A stretch of DNA of 54,435 nt from Paraburkholderia domus (GCF_905220705.1 NZ_CAJNAT010000041.1:1-54435), one strand, 5' to 3'; counted from the first letter of the stretch, positions 23,134-33,166 are shown. Translations and numbers: made by a program. The notes: a model not told the origin generated them from the letters alone.

Positions 23134-24741
23134 CTAGACAATCTCGCCATGCATGGCGGCGTCCGCTTCCGGCGTATCGCCGATTCTGAAGACCGCCACT
23201 GAATCGCGCAGGCCGCTTGCCCGGCTCGCCATGGATCGCGCTGCGGTGGCGACCTGCTCGACGAGTGCCGCATTCTGCTGGGTGACCTTGTCCATTTCGG
23301 CAACGGCGTGGTTGACCTGCTCGATGCCCGTCGTTTGCGTGGTCGATGCATGCGCGATTTTGCCCATGATGCCGGTGAGCTTATGCACGGATTGCATGAC
23401 CCGGTCAATGGTCGAGCCTGCCTCGGCAACGAGGTGAGCGCCGGCTACGACGTGCCCGGCCGACTGCTCGATCAACGCCTTGATTTCTTTGGCCGCTCCC
23501 GCGCTACGCTGCGCCAGCGTGCGCACCTCGCTCGCAACCACCGCAAATCCGCGTCCTTGGTTACCAGCGCGGGCCGCTTCGACGGCGGCGTTCAGCGCAA
23601 GGATGTTCGTCTGGAACGCGATGCTTTCGATCACGCTGATGATCTGCCCGACTTTCGACGAACTCGTGGAGATGTCCTGCATGGTCGTGACGACGCGCTC
23701 GACCACATGGCCACCCTGGACTGCGGTATCGGACGCCATGTTCGCAATCGCGCTAGCTTGCATGGCGTCCTCGCTGTTCTGTCTGACAGTGGAGGTCAAT
23801 TCCGCCATGCTGGCAGCCGTCTGCTGTAGCGAAGCGGCTTGCTGCTCGGTACGTTGCGAGAGATCGGCGTTGCCCTCGGCCGTCTCGACAGCACGTACTG
23901 CGATCGATTCTGCTGAAGTCTTGATTTGCGTGACGATGGATGTCAATTGCACGCGCATCGTTTCGAGCGAGGCCATCAGGCTATGTGCATCGCCTTTGTT
24001 CAGTTTGACTGTCACCGCAAGATTGCCGGCGGCGATCTCCCGTGCCATGCGCTGCGCCTCGGCGGGTTCCGCGCCAAGCTGCCTGAGTATGCCGCGCGTA
24101 ATCAGAAACGCCGCCGTCAAGCCGATCAGCAGCGCGATTGCCACCGAGGCGGCGGTGATCACCTGCAAGGTCGCGTAGGTGGACGTGGCGCCGTTCGCTG
24201 CGGCCCGACTGCGGGCTTCTTCCAGCGTAAGCAGTTCGTCGAGCGTGGACAGCCAGGCGACCTGTTTCGGACGCAATTCGCTCACGAGGACCTTCACTGC
24301 CGCGTCCTGATCAGTCGACAGCGCCCAACTCCGCGCTTCCTTTTCGACGAGCGGTAAGGTTGCGGCTTCTTCCTGCCTCAGCATGGCGAATAGCCGGCGT
24401 TCGTCGTCAGTCGTCAGCGAGGACGCGTTGAACAGGCGCCCAAGCGCTTGATAATTCTTTGTATAAGCCGCTTCCTGCGCTGCGATGGACGCTTGCTCGC
24501 TCGCGACATCTTTCTCGTCCGTCAGCAACGCCATGTTACGGATCGCAATGGCGATGCCGCTGACGGCGCCCCGCAGGTTCGTGGCAAGTGCCGTCTCAGC
24601 GTCGTGGACCTCGACGATGTCGTCGAGTTTGCCGCGGATGCTGGCCACTCCGGTCATCCCCATGGCGGAAATGGCTGTGAGCAATATGAGTACTGTGCCG
24701 AAACCAAGTGCCAGTCGTGCAGAGACGTTAATTTGAGCCAT
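23134..24741 (-). CDS. Methyl-accepting chemotaxis protein
   Basis: This 535-residue transmembrane chemoreceptor has TM1 at about residues 10-30, a helical periplasmic sensor of ~155 residues (four-helix-bundle type), TM2 at about 190-212, a HAMP region, then a cytoplasmic signalling domain. The conserved hairpin tip reads IESIAFQTNILALNAAVEAA and then GRGFAVVASEVRTLAQRSA, which binds CheA and CheW. No C-terminal pentapeptide tether for CheR/CheB is seen. The ligand cannot be told from sequence. It stands alone on the minus strand at the island's right border. Confidence 0.95.
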   Translation of the reverse strand: MAQINVSARLALGFGTVLILLTAISAMGMTGVASIRGKLDDIVEVHDAETALATNLRGAVSGIAIAIRNMALLTDEKDVASEQASIAAQEAAYTKNYQALGRLFNASSLTTDDERRLFAMLRQEEAATLPLVEKEARSWALSTDQDAAVKVLVSELRPKQVAWLSTLDELLTLEEARSRAAANGATSTYATLQVITAASVAIALLIGLTAAFLITRGILRQLGAEPAEAQRMAREIAAGNLAVTVKLNKGDAHSLMASLETMRVQLTSIVTQIKTSAESIAVRAVETAEGNADLSQRTEQQAASLQQTAASMAELTSTVRQNSEDAMQASAIANMASDTAVQGGHVVERVVTTMQDISTSSSKVGQIISVIESIAFQTNILALNAAVEAARAGNQGRGFAVVASEVRTLAQRSAGAAKEIKALIEQSAGHVVAGAHLVAEAGSTIDRVMQSVHKLTGIMGKIAHASTTQTTGIEQVNHAVAEMDKVTQQNAALVEQVATAARSMASRASGLRDSVAVFRIGDTPEADAAMHGEIV

Positions 24742-24966
24742 GGCGTTTTTTTTGGTCGATAGGCCGCGCGTCGATTGACGTATTTATATACGCGCGCTGG
24801 CCGGTTTATTGTTTGCCGGGCAATGCTAGGGCACTTTCCGTAGCGGAAGTAACTGTTTTTTTTAGATTTGCAGTGCGAAAATTCTGGCGATGCGGGTTTC
24901 GCCTGGTGCGATCAGTATTGTCAGAAAACAAACTTTCCTCGTGGTTCTGATCGTGATTGAGACTTG

Positions 24967-25638
24967 CTATTTTTTTGAATTCGGACTGGCGGCATGCCAT
25001 CTTCGAACGTATTCAGGCGGCTCAGTCGTTTCCGCTTCCGCGATTGGCGCAAGTGGCGCCAATGTCATGGGTAACACGCCTGCCCAAACCGCTAAGCCGA
25101 GATCATCGTCGTCGTCGCTCGGACCACCTGTGCGGACCTTGGCGGCCGCTTCTGTCAGAGAGATACGCAGCACCGTTGTTGCGGCGAGTTCTTTCGCGTT
25201 TCCCGCACGCACCTCTCGGGAGCGGCCGGGTGCGATGCTCTCAAGGAAGGTTTCCAGCGCTGCCGCCTTGCCTTCACCAGACACCAACTCGAAGACTCCA
25301 TAGACCACGGTAGAACGATAGTTCATCGAATGATTGAACGCCGAGCGAGCCAGCACAAGGCCATCGAGGTGCGTGACCGTCACGCACACTTGCGCGCCAC
25401 TGGCCGCCAACTTAAGCATGCGACTACCATTGGATCCGTGGACGTAGAGATGCTCGCCTTCCCGCCAGCAGGCGGTGGGAATGCAGTGCACACCATTATC
25501 GTCTGCGAACGCGATATGACAGACGTACGCCTCATCCAGGATGGCGTAAAGCACGGCCTGATCATATTGCGCGCGCTGGGCTTCCCGACGGATCTGAGTG
25601 CGAGGAGAGGGGGCACCCTTTTTATCAAATGTGTTCAT
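24967..25638 (-). CDS. Pyridoxamine 5'-phosphate oxidase-like FMN-binding protein
   Basis: This 223-residue member of the split-barrel FMN-binding superfamily (PNPOx-like, the NimA/HugZ-related clade) has signatures LYAILDEAYVCHIAFADDNG, HCIPTACWREGEHLYVHGSN and RMLKLAASGAQVCVTVTHLD. The middle NHSMNYRSTVVYGVFELVSG is typical of the flavin-nucleotide-binding subgroup of unknown substrate. I used the ATG at 25638 (GGAACAGG just upstream). It is divergent from the MFS gene at 25921 with 282 bases between them, which may hold a shared control region. Confidence 0.85.
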   Translation of the reverse strand: MNTFDKKGAPSPRTQIRREAQRAQYDQAVLYAILDEAYVCHIAFADDNGVHCIPTACWREGEHLYVHGSNGSRMLKLAASGAQVCVTVTHLDGLVLARSAFNHSMNYRSTVVYGVFELVSGEGKAAALETFLESIAPGRSREVRAGNAKELAATTVLRISLTEAAAKVRTGGPSDDDDDLGLAVWAGVLPMTLAPLAPIAEAETTEPPEYVRRWHAASPNSKK

Positions 25639-25920
25639 ACCTGTTCCGGCAATAGTGAGAGCAAGTTCCATCGTAGGGAAATCTCGAGATCATCTGTAGA
25701 TCCAGGGAAGGTCTCGTTTTTGGGGCCACGAGGAATTGCCGTGTGGTGTTCTGCCGCGCTGTCTTGAGGCAACTGTCTTTGTGCAAATGAAGCGGAGCGA
25801 TGAGAGAAAGTGTGCAGGCGTTTGTCGCCGTTGCCGATCGCGGCAGCGTAAAAGCAAAATAAATAAACTTGCTCTAAACTACTTGCCGCCCAAGCCAGTC
25901 TAGTAGCGAGCAAGAAACCA

Positions 25921-27183
25921 ATGCCTCCACCTCCTGCCGATCCCACCGGCGACCCTGGCTTCAGTTTGCCAAAACACCCCGCCTTTCAGCGCTTCTGGAG
26001 TACCCGCATCCTTTCATCGCTGTCGTTCCAGATGCTCGCAGTAGCAATGGGCTGGCACATCTACGCGCTAACGCATAGCGCCTTCGCACTGGGCCTCGTC
26101 GGTCTCGCCCAATTCCTGCCTATGTTCGTGCTGACGCTCGTGGTCGGCCACGTCGCCGACCGCTACGACCGTCGCCGGATAGCGGCCATCTGTCAAAGCC
26201 TCGAAAGTGTCGCTGCATTGCTATTTGCTTTTGGCACCTTCGGTGGCTGGATCAGCGCACCCGTCATTTATGTACTGGCCGCATGCGTGGGCGCGGCCCG
26301 CGCTTTCGAATCGCCTGCGGTTGCCTCGCTATTGCCGGGCGTCGTGCCACGTGGACAATTGCCGAAAGCCACGGCGTGGGCCACCTCCGCGAATCAATCC
26401 GCCCAGATTGCAGGGCCCGCCTTGGGCGGCCTGCTTTACGGCATCGGTCCGGGCGCAGCGTATCTCGCATGCACGCTATCGTTCGCTGCCGCTGCAGCCT
26501 CCGTGTGGGGCATCCCATTGCAAGCCAGGCTGGCGAGCCGCGCGCCAGTCACGCTTGAGTCGGTGTTCTCGGGCATTGCTTTTATCCGCAAGGAACCTGT
26601 GATACTCGGCGCACTCTCGCTCGATCTGTTCGCGGTGCTATTCGGCGGCGCGACGGCCCTGCTGCCGGTTTTTGCACGTGACATCCTGCACACAGGGCCG
26701 CTCGGTCTCGGCCTGTTGCGCTCGGGCACCGCCATCGGCGCGCTCGCGGGCACCATCTGGCTCGCCCATTTCCCCCTGCGCAACCGGCCCGGCGCTGCGA
26801 TGTTCGGTGGCGTGATCGCGTTTGGGGCGGCCACGGTCGTGTTTGGTCTGTCGCATCATTTTTTCGTGTCGCTCTTCGCGCTCATGGTGCTGGGCGCATC
26901 GGACACCATCAGCGTCGTGGTGCGCCTGTCGCTCGTCCAACTGCGCACGCCTGACGAGATGCTGGGCCGCGTCAGCGCGGTCAATTCACTTTTCATCGGG
27001 ACATCGAATCAATTAGGTGAATTCGAATCCGGCGTGACAGCAGGGTGGTGGGGTGCACAACCGGCCGTGCTGGTGGGTGGCATCGCGACGATCGCCGTTG
27101 CCTTGCTGTGGATGCGGTTCTTTCCGGAACTCAAGCGCACGCGTTCGCTGGGCCGGGAAGAGGCGCTGGCGCCGAGCAGTTGA
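25921..27183 (+). CDS. Major facilitator superfamily exporter (EntS/MFS_3-like)
   Basis: This 420-residue transporter has about 12 hydrophobic segments. The A-loop motif between helices 2 and 3 reads GHVADRYDRRRIA. The segment GLAQFLPMFVLTLVVGHVAD and the NQSAQIAGPALGGLLYGIGP signature are those of the MFS_3/EntS-type exporters, which export siderophores or drugs. The substrate is unknown. The ribosome-binding site is weak (GAGC and AAGAAA near the ATG). It converges on the DMT transporter gene; the 129 bases between the two stops show no clear terminator. Confidence 0.9.
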   Translation: MPPPPADPTGDPGFSLPKHPAFQRFWSTRILSSLSFQMLAVAMGWHIYALTHSAFALGLVGLAQFLPMFVLTLVVGHVADRYDRRRIAAICQSLESVAALLFAFGTFGGWISAPVIYVLAACVGAARAFESPAVASLLPGVVPRGQLPKATAWATSANQSAQIAGPALGGLLYGIGPGAAYLACTLSFAAAAASVWGIPLQARLASRAPVTLESVFSGIAFIRKEPVILGALSLDLFAVLFGGATALLPVFARDILHTGPLGLGLLRSGTAIGALAGTIWLAHFPLRNRPGAAMFGGVIAFGAATVVFGLSHHFFVSLFALMVLGASDTISVVVRLSLVQLRTPDEMLGRVSAVNSLFIGTSNQLGEFESGVTAGWWGAQPAVLVGGIATIAVALLWMRFFPELKRTRSLGREEALAPSS

Positions 27184-27312
27184 TCGAGGCGCTTGAGGCT
27201 GAAATCGCGCAACGCCAAGACTTCCTCGGCCGCTCGCTTTTCGTGCGCGAGCACCGCGCCCTGGAGTTGACAATTGCGTGTGCAGCGATCGGCGCGGATT
27301 GCTTTCAGTTCT

Positions 27313-28224
27313 TTAGGCGCCTGCCGTGCTCACACGGAACGCTGTCCATCGCACCGTCGCGAGAATGGATGCCGCGACGATCAACGCGCCGCCGATCCAG
27401 GCCGCCGTTGAAATCCGTTCACCCAACCAGAGGCACGCGAACAGCGCACCAAAGGCGGGCTCGCTGCCCATCAGCAACGACACACGCGTCGGGCTGCTGC
27501 GTTTGATCGCGAAGTTTTGCGCGAAGAACGCGAACAGCGTGCACGCGACCACCAGATAGCCGATGTAGCCCCAGAATAAGGCGTGCCCGGCGAGCGACGG
27601 CACGGGCTGCCACTGTTGCGGCGCAAACAGCATCGCCACCGCGGCGCTGCCGAATGCCACCACACCCGACTGAACCGCCGTCACCGACAAGGGTGGCAAC
27701 GCGGAGTCGCGCATCACGCGTTTAGTCACACACACAGTCAGCGCGCGCAACAGCGCGGCGAGCAAAATCAGCGCGTCGCCGGGATTGAAACTCAGCGCGC
27801 CATCCCCCGCCAGCAGCCAGGCGCCGACCAGTGAAAGCGCGACCGCCGCCCATTCGATGCGGCTCGGCTTGCGCTTGAGCATCCACCATTCGACGAGCGG
27901 CGTCAGCACCACGCACAGGCTGATCAGAAACGCCGCGTTGGCCGCGCGGGTCAGCAGAATACCGAAGGTTTCGCAGAGAAAGATGGCGAGCAGCAGGGCG
28001 CCCGCGATCAGTACACCGCGCAGCGTGCGGGCGTCGGCGGCGCGCAAATGGCGCAAGGTGGGCGACAGGATCACGAAGGTAATGCCGAAGCGCAGCGCCA
28101 GCAAACCCAGAACCGGATAGAACACCAGGGCGCTTTTGACGACGCCGTAACTGGTGCCCCAGACCACGGCGACGGCGAGCAGCATCAGATCGGAGAGCAG
28201 AAGCAGGCGTTCTTGTTTCGACAT
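27313..28224 (-). CDS. EamA/DMT-family transporter
   Basis: This 303-residue protein has ten hydrophobic helices in two EamA repeats (VVWGTSYGVVKSALVFYPVL in the first, SLLMGSEPAFGALFACLWLG in the second), typical of metabolite exporters. The ATG at 28224 follows GAGG by seven bases, and the long open extension upstream is a shadow. It is divergent from a LysR regulator at 28348 with a 123-base gap, so that regulator probably controls it. Confidence 0.9.
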   Translation of the reverse strand: MSKQERLLLLSDLMLLAVAVVWGTSYGVVKSALVFYPVLGLLALRFGITFVILSPTLRHLRAADARTLRGVLIAGALLLAIFLCETFGILLTRAANAAFLISLCVVLTPLVEWWMLKRKPSRIEWAAVALSLVGAWLLAGDGALSFNPGDALILLAALLRALTVCVTKRVMRDSALPPLSVTAVQSGVVAFGSAAVAMLFAPQQWQPVPSLAGHALFWGYIGYLVVACTLFAFFAQNFAIKRSSPTRVSLLMGSEPAFGALFACLWLGERISTAAWIGGALIVAASILATVRWTAFRVSTAGA

Positions 28225-28347
28225 GGCGGACCTCGGGCAGATGAGAGCGTATTGTCGAACTTTGCTTGTGAGGCGATAATCGGGTCGATGTGCGTAGCAT
28301 TTGTGTCGAAAATGCATTAATCGGCTCAACCTCGCGAGCGCTCGACG

Positions 28348-29268
28348 ATGAACCCAACCGACCTTTTCGCCTTGCTGCCGGACATGGCGGTTTTCGCGCG
28401 CGTCGTCGATGCCGGCAATTTTTCGGTAGCCGCGCGTCAACTCGGCAGTACGCCGTCAACTGTCAGCCGCCAGATCAAGCGCCTCGAGGATGCGTTGGCG
28501 ACACGCCTGCTCGAACGGTCCACGCGCACCGTGCGAGTCACAGAATCGGGGGCTCAGGTGGCGCGCTTCTGCCGCGATATGGTGAGCGCCGCATCGGGCG
28601 CGGTGGATGCCGCCGGGCAACTGGCCGACAGACCGCAAGGCAAAGTGCGCGTGAGCGCGCCGACCGCGTTCGCGAAGACCGTGATTCACCCGCTGATTCC
28701 CGGCTTTCTGCGCGCCTACGATGAAGTCGACCTGCAACTGCTTTTCACCGACCACGACGTCGACCCGCTCGCCGACGATGTCGATCTGGTGATCCGTCTC
28801 ACCGAGCATCCACCGCAAGGACTCGCGGGACGCAGGCTGGGCACAGTGCGCTGGCTGCTGGGTGCATCGCCGGCTTATTTGCGTGAGCGCGGTATGCCGG
28901 CGCAACCGCGCGATCTTCTCAAGCACGATTGCATCTACCTCGGCGAAACTGCCGACGACAACCGCTGGCGCTTTCGCCGCGGCACGGAGACCCAAAGCGT
29001 CGACGTGAAAGGGCGTTACATCGCCAATCATGCGGGCGCACGGCTCGAAGCTGCGCAGCAGGATTTCGGCATCGCGAACTTGCCTGAGTTTGCCGCCACC
29101 GATGCATTGCAAAGCGGCGAGCTTGTGCAAGTGCTGCCCGACTGGAATCTCGAAGCGCGCGCTTACGTGGGATCGGTGTGGCTGCTGTATCCGCCGAACC
29201 GTTTCTTGCCGCCGAAGGTGAGGGCGCTGATCGACTACCTCGTCGAGCATATTCCCGAGGCAGCTTAA
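28348..29268 (+). CDS. LysR-family regulator
   Basis: This 306-residue LysR regulator has an N-terminal winged helix-turn-helix (FSVAARQLGSTPSTVSRQIK, residues ~20-42). The effector-binding domain of the CrgA/TtdR-like group follows, starting GKVRVSAPTAFAKTVIHPLI. It faces away from the DMT transporter gene across 123 bases and likely regulates it and itself. The effector is unknown. Confidence 0.92.
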   Translation: MNPTDLFALLPDMAVFARVVDAGNFSVAARQLGSTPSTVSRQIKRLEDALATRLLERSTRTVRVTESGAQVARFCRDMVSAASGAVDAAGQLADRPQGKVRVSAPTAFAKTVIHPLIPGFLRAYDEVDLQLLFTDHDVDPLADDVDLVIRLTEHPPQGLAGRRLGTVRWLLGASPAYLRERGMPAQPRDLLKHDCIYLGETADDNRWRFRRGTETQSVDVKGRYIANHAGARLEAAQQDFGIANLPEFAATDALQSGELVQVLPDWNLEARAYVGSVWLLYPPNRFLPPKVRALIDYLVEHIPEAA

Positions 29269-29415
29269 GCACAGGTCCAACTCGTCATGCACCATGCTCG
29301 CATGCCGTGGTCGTACAGCATCGGTTTGGATTGAACGAAAGACGAACGTAGAATCGCTCGCGTCACCACGATTCATAACGATCGCACGATCGATGCGATC
29401 AGGAGGAGAACGAAT

Positions 29416-30513
29416 ATGAGCTCTTACGAAACCCGGCCGATTGCGGCGACTGTCTATCGCGGCGAAGCCATCGAGAACACGCACATCGCCCATGTCGCGG
29501 TGGTACAGGCCGACGGCCGCCTGCTGTATTCATTCGGCGATCCGTCACGTATCACGCTGGTACGCTCCGCTGCAAAGCCCGCACAGGCCCTGGCGGTGCT
29601 GGAAACCGGCGCGCTCGAGCGTTTCGGATTCGACGAAACCGATCTCGCACTCATGTGCGCATCGCACAGCAGCGAGGCGCGTCACATTGAACGTGCGCGT
29701 CAGATGCTGGCCAAGGTGCAGGTCAGCGAAACCGATCTGCGTTGCGGCGGGCATCCCCCGCTGTCCGACGCCGTCTATGTCGACTGGCTGAAGCGTGATT
29801 TCAGACCGGGCGCCGTGTGCAGCAATTGCTCGGGCAAGCACGCCGGCATGCTTGCCGGGGCGCGTTCGATCGGGGCGGCGATTAGCGGTTATGAACTGCC
29901 GGAGCATCCGTTACAGGTGCGCGTGAAGCATACCGTCGCCGAGGTATGCGACTTGCCGGACGACGCGGTGCAATGGTCGATCGACGGTTGCAATCTGCCG
30001 ACGCCGGCGTTCGCGCTCGACCGCCTCGCCCGTCTGTTCGCGAAGCTCGCTGCAGCGGAGGACGAGACGTCGGTTTCCACTGCCGCTTCTTCTTCCATTC
30101 CGCCACGCACTGCGGCGCTCGCACGCATCTATCGTGCGATGGCGGCGCATCCGGAGTGGGTGGCAGGCGAGGGGCGCTTCTGTACCGCGCTGATGCGGGC
30201 ATTCGATGGTGCGCTGATCGGCAAGGTTGGCGCCGACGGCAGCTATGCAATCGGCGTTAGGGCCTCGCGGCAGACTGCGCGGCTGGGCGCCGACGGTGCA
30301 CTCGGCATTGCGGTGAAGGTGGAGGACGGCAACATCGGCGTGCTGTATGCGACCGTTGCTGAACTGCTCGCGCGACTCGATATTGGTAGCCCTGAACAGC
30401 GTGCACAACTGCGTGCGTTTCATGCGCCGCCGATGATCAACACCATGGGTATAGAAATCGGCCATCTGGCATTTTCGCTTGCGCTCGAAGCGCATCCGCA
30501 CCGCCAGGCGTGA
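29416..30513 (+). CDS. L-asparaginase of the Rhizobium etli type
   Basis: This 365-residue asparaginase II (PF06089, the thermolabile R. etli family) hydrolyses asparagine to aspartate and ammonia. It belongs to the Ser/Cys/Lys family, unrelated to the E. coli enzymes. Signatures are RSAAKPAQALAVLETGALER, MCASHSSEARHIERA, CSNCSGKHAGMLAGA (with the metal/Cys pair) and WSIDGCNLPTPAFALDRLA. An AGGAGG lies nine bases before the ATG. A short insert (ETSVSTAASSSIPP) interrupts the usual text around residue 218. The gene seems to stand alone. Confidence 0.93.
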   Translation: MSSYETRPIAATVYRGEAIENTHIAHVAVVQADGRLLYSFGDPSRITLVRSAAKPAQALAVLETGALERFGFDETDLALMCASHSSEARHIERARQMLAKVQVSETDLRCGGHPPLSDAVYVDWLKRDFRPGAVCSNCSGKHAGMLAGARSIGAAISGYELPEHPLQVRVKHTVAEVCDLPDDAVQWSIDGCNLPTPAFALDRLARLFAKLAAAEDETSVSTAASSSIPPRTAALARIYRAMAAHPEWVAGEGRFCTALMRAFDGALIGKVGADGSYAIGVRASRQTARLGADGALGIAVKVEDGNIGVLYATVAELLARLDIGSPEQRAQLRAFHAPPMINTMGIEIGHLAFSLALEAHPHRQA

Positions 30514-30534
30514 AGGTATGCGGGGCGGTGCCGC

Positions 30535-31314
30535 TTATGCGTCGTCTTTCTTGAAGCGATCTTGAATGGCTACCAGTTGATCGTCGCTGGTGGCCACGAT
30601 CCAAAGACGGGCGCGCTCGACCATCAGGCGATTGTGATCCTTTAGCGCGCCCATCGAGACGGCGGTTTTCCACGCGACGGGTGCAGCGCGGCTGGTTCTT
30701 CCAGACGGCGTGCCGACCAGCAATGCGTAGGGCCCGAGGGGCAGCGAGACGAACGGCATGGCCGGCTTGACGCGCACGCGCCAGTCGATAAATGGCGAAT
30801 CGCTGAAGAGAAGCGGCGTGGGCAGACCATGCAGCACGGTGAAGTCATAGAGCGCGAGTTGTTCGCGCATCGGCCTGTAAACCCGGCGAATATCGTCGAC
30901 GAGTGCTGCGCGGATTTCGTCGTCGAACATGGCTTCCTGGGTGTAGCGATCGACTGCTTGCAGCGCATCGTGTTGATAGGCGCTGAAGATGGCCAGGTCG
31001 ACGCAATCGTGAACGGCGCGTTGGACTTCTGCGGCGGAGCCGGCTTCTTCGGGTTTGCCGAGTTGCGCGGCGCGGAGGAAGCGCGCGAGGGCGGCATCCT
31101 GAGTTGAGGGGCCGGTGACGAGCGGGTCGTCCGTAGCGTCTTTGTCTAGCGGGACGTAGAGGTATTTTTCTGCGGCGAAGCGGGATTTTTTGCCGTCATC
31201 GAAGGCGATTTCGCCGGTGGCGCAGTTTATGTAGCGAGTGCCGATGTGGCCGTGTTCCCACACGTAGTTTTTCAGGAAGGGGCGCAGGGGATGGAGTGGG
31301 TCTGGTTGTTGCAT
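30535..31314 (-). CDS. Hypothetical protein, DUF4238-like
   Basis: This is a 259-residue soluble, helical protein. The second half has LLFSDSPFIDWR followed by SLPLGPYALLVGTPS, which resembles the DUF4238 pattern (a Ser-Asp-x-Pro motif before a Leu-Pro-Leu strand). The N-terminal HHxVPxFYL region of typical DUF4238 proteins is not obvious, so the assignment is partial. Function is unknown. Its stop faces the asparaginase stop 21 bases away, and its promoter side abuts the first inverted-arm repeat element. Confidence 0.65.
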   Translation of the reverse strand: MQQPDPLHPLRPFLKNYVWEHGHIGTRYINCATGEIAFDDGKKSRFAAEKYLYVPLDKDATDDPLVTGPSTQDAALARFLRAAQLGKPEEAGSAAEVQRAVHDCVDLAIFSAYQHDALQAVDRYTQEAMFDDEIRAALVDDIRRVYRPMREQLALYDFTVLHGLPTPLLFSDSPFIDWRVRVKPAMPFVSLPLGPYALLVGTPSGRTSRAAPVAWKTAVSMGALKDHNRLMVERARLWIVATSDDQLVAIQDRFKKDDA

Positions 31315-31455
31315 TTTGCCTTTGCACTCCGTGCGGGTTGGGGTTTGGGTATGGTCACATAGAAATTGGGTTTTTATGCTGGTTTTTTTGCCTGCGGCGC
31401 GGGTTGTTTGTTGGTTTTGCCTGCTCGGCGCTTTGTTTGTCTGTGTTCTTATGGC

Positions 31456-32060
31456 GTTGGCCTTTCCTTTTTTTTAGTGGTTTATTAGCGTTGCCCCTGT
31501 GCGGGGCGGCACCTACTTCTCTTTGCTGCTGCAAAGAGAAGTAGGCAAGAGAAAGCAGCTCACACCGCCAATTCTTAAGCGGGTCCCCCGCGCAGTTACG
31601 GTAGTGGTGCATCTGGAATCTGTGCCCTCGCACATTCAGCCCTGGTGACAAGGCATTCATACTTCCGGCGGCGCACACCGTGCTCGCCGGAAGGGTTCAT
31701 CATGCAAACCCATGGCTTCGGTTGGGCGTAGCGGAGGCCGTCGGCTTCGCCTCGGCGAAGTGCCGAATGAAGCGCCGAATGAAGCGCGAGTACGAAACGT
31801 AGTGGTCGGTTTTATGGAGCACGCTTCGGCGCGCGCAGCGCCGCCGGAAGTATGACGCCTTTGTCACCAACGCAGAATGTGCGAGGGCACAGATTCCAGA
31901 TGCACCACGATCCCCTCCAAGCTAGGGGACCCACTTATGAGCTGGCGGTGTGAGCTGCTTTCTCTTGCCTACTTCTCTTTGCAGCAGCAAAGAGAAGTAG
32001 GTGCCGCCCCGCACAGGGGCAACGCTAATCAACCACTAACAAAACAAGGAAAGGCCAACG
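31456..32060. repeat. Repeat element with ~200-bp inverted arms, copy 1
   Basis: The left arm (31456-31675) and right arm (31838-32060) are near-perfect reverse complements around a ~160-bp core. Each arm holds the hairpin CCTACTTCTCTTTGC-N4-GCAAAGAGAAGTAGG (31512-31545 and 31968-32001), a stem of 15 bp. No transposase is encoded; short open frames in it are repeat artefacts. A second copy lies at 42338-43025. It fills the space between a DUF4238-like gene and cheV. Confidence 0.9.
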
Positions 32061-32104
32061 CCACAGGCATACAGAAACAAGCGCCGCAGGCAAAACCCCC
32101 ACCT

Positions 32105-33085
32105 TCAAACAACCCCCTCCGCCGCAGGCACCCCCCCCAGCGCATTACGAATAGCATCAGCCAGCTCAGCGGCTGCAAACTTCGCCACATACCCATTCGC
32201 GCCAGCATTCTTCACATGCGCCTCATTAGCGGCGCCGGTCAAAGAAGAATGAATGATCACCGGAATATCCCGGGTCCGCTCGTCAGCCTTGATCTGACGA
32301 GTCAACATGAACCCATCCATCTCCGGCATCTCGAGATCGGTCAACACCAGTGCAATACTATCCTTCACCCGCGTGCCGTTAGACTGCGCTTCACGCGCGG
32401 CCTTCTGCAACGTATTCCACGCCTCCTCGCCGGTCTTGGTCATCACGTAATCCGCGCCGATCGCGCTCAACGCCTGCTCGATCAGCTTGCGTGCAAACCC
32501 GGAATCGTCAGCGGCGAGAATCTTCGCGCCACGGCGAATGCCAAGCGCTTCACCCACGGAGGTGGGGTCGACGCTCGGATGCTGCGACGGAAATACATCG
32601 CGCAACACCTGCTCCACATCGATCACCTGGGCAAGCCGCGAGTCGCCGGTGTTGCCGTCGATACGCGCGATGCTCGTCACCAGATTGCCTCCCGCGGTGC
32701 CCTCGGCGGACAACACCTGATTCCACTCGAGCCGCACGATGTCATCCACTTCTTCGACCGCAAACGCCTGCGTCGAACGTGCGAATTCCGTCACCAGCAA
32801 AATGTTCAAGCCTCGCGTCGGCTCGCAGCCCATCAGGCGCGGTAAATCGATCACCGGAATGATCTGCCCGCGAATGTCCACAGCGCCCATGACGTATGGC
32901 GAAGAACCCGCGATCGGCGTGACCAGTGGCATCGTCGAGATTTCACGCACTTTGAAGACGTTGATGCCGTAAAGCTCATGCGCGTCGCTGCCGGGAACAC
33001 ATCCCAGCCGATACAGCAACAACTCAAACTTGTTGGAACTCGTCAGGTTGCTGCGTTCGTCGTTCGCGCGGTGGTCTACTGCCAT
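32105..33085 (-). CDS. cheV: Chemotaxis coupling/response protein CheV
   Basis: This 326-residue CheV has a CheW-like domain at about residues 18-165 (GINVFKVREISTMPLVTPIA, MGAVDIRGQIIPVIDL). A receiver domain at about 187-310 has the phospho-acceptor Asp250 in VLTDLEMPEMDGF, plus acidic AADDSGFARKL and Lys in YVAKFAAAEL. It couples receptors to CheA and modulates adaptation. The ATG at 33085 has GGAGAG upstream. A sigma-28-like promoter lies about 80 bases further up. No other che or fli genes are in the window, so it belongs to the flagellar regulon at a distance. Confidence 0.96.
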   Translation of the reverse strand: MAVDHRANDERSNLTSSNKFELLLYRLGCVPGSDAHELYGINVFKVREISTMPLVTPIAGSSPYVMGAVDIRGQIIPVIDLPRLMGCEPTRGLNILLVTEFARSTQAFAVEEVDDIVRLEWNQVLSAEGTAGGNLVTSIARIDGNTGDSRLAQVIDVEQVLRDVFPSQHPSVDPTSVGEALGIRRGAKILAADDSGFARKLIEQALSAIGADYVMTKTGEEAWNTLQKAAREAQSNGTRVKDSIALVLTDLEMPEMDGFMLTRQIKADERTRDIPVIIHSSLTGAANEAHVKNAGANGYVAKFAAAELADAIRNALGGVPAAEGVV

Positions 33086-33166
33086 CGAAACTCTCCAGGG
33101 ATTGCGGTGCAAATGGTGCGCCATGCAACCCTTTCGTTCGGCCCTGGCGCGTGCCCTACTTTTTTG

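Noticed and set aside
27045..27506. Plus-strand frame across the gap between the MFS and DMT genes (QLIEALEAEIAQRQDFL)
   Set aside because: It overlaps the ends of both transporter genes in other frames and has no start signal; a helical-looking stretch alone is not enough.
31877..32845. 322-codon frame running from the repeat element into the antisense of cheV
   Set aside because: It starts in repeat DNA and continues on the wrong strand of cheV; no coherent protein.
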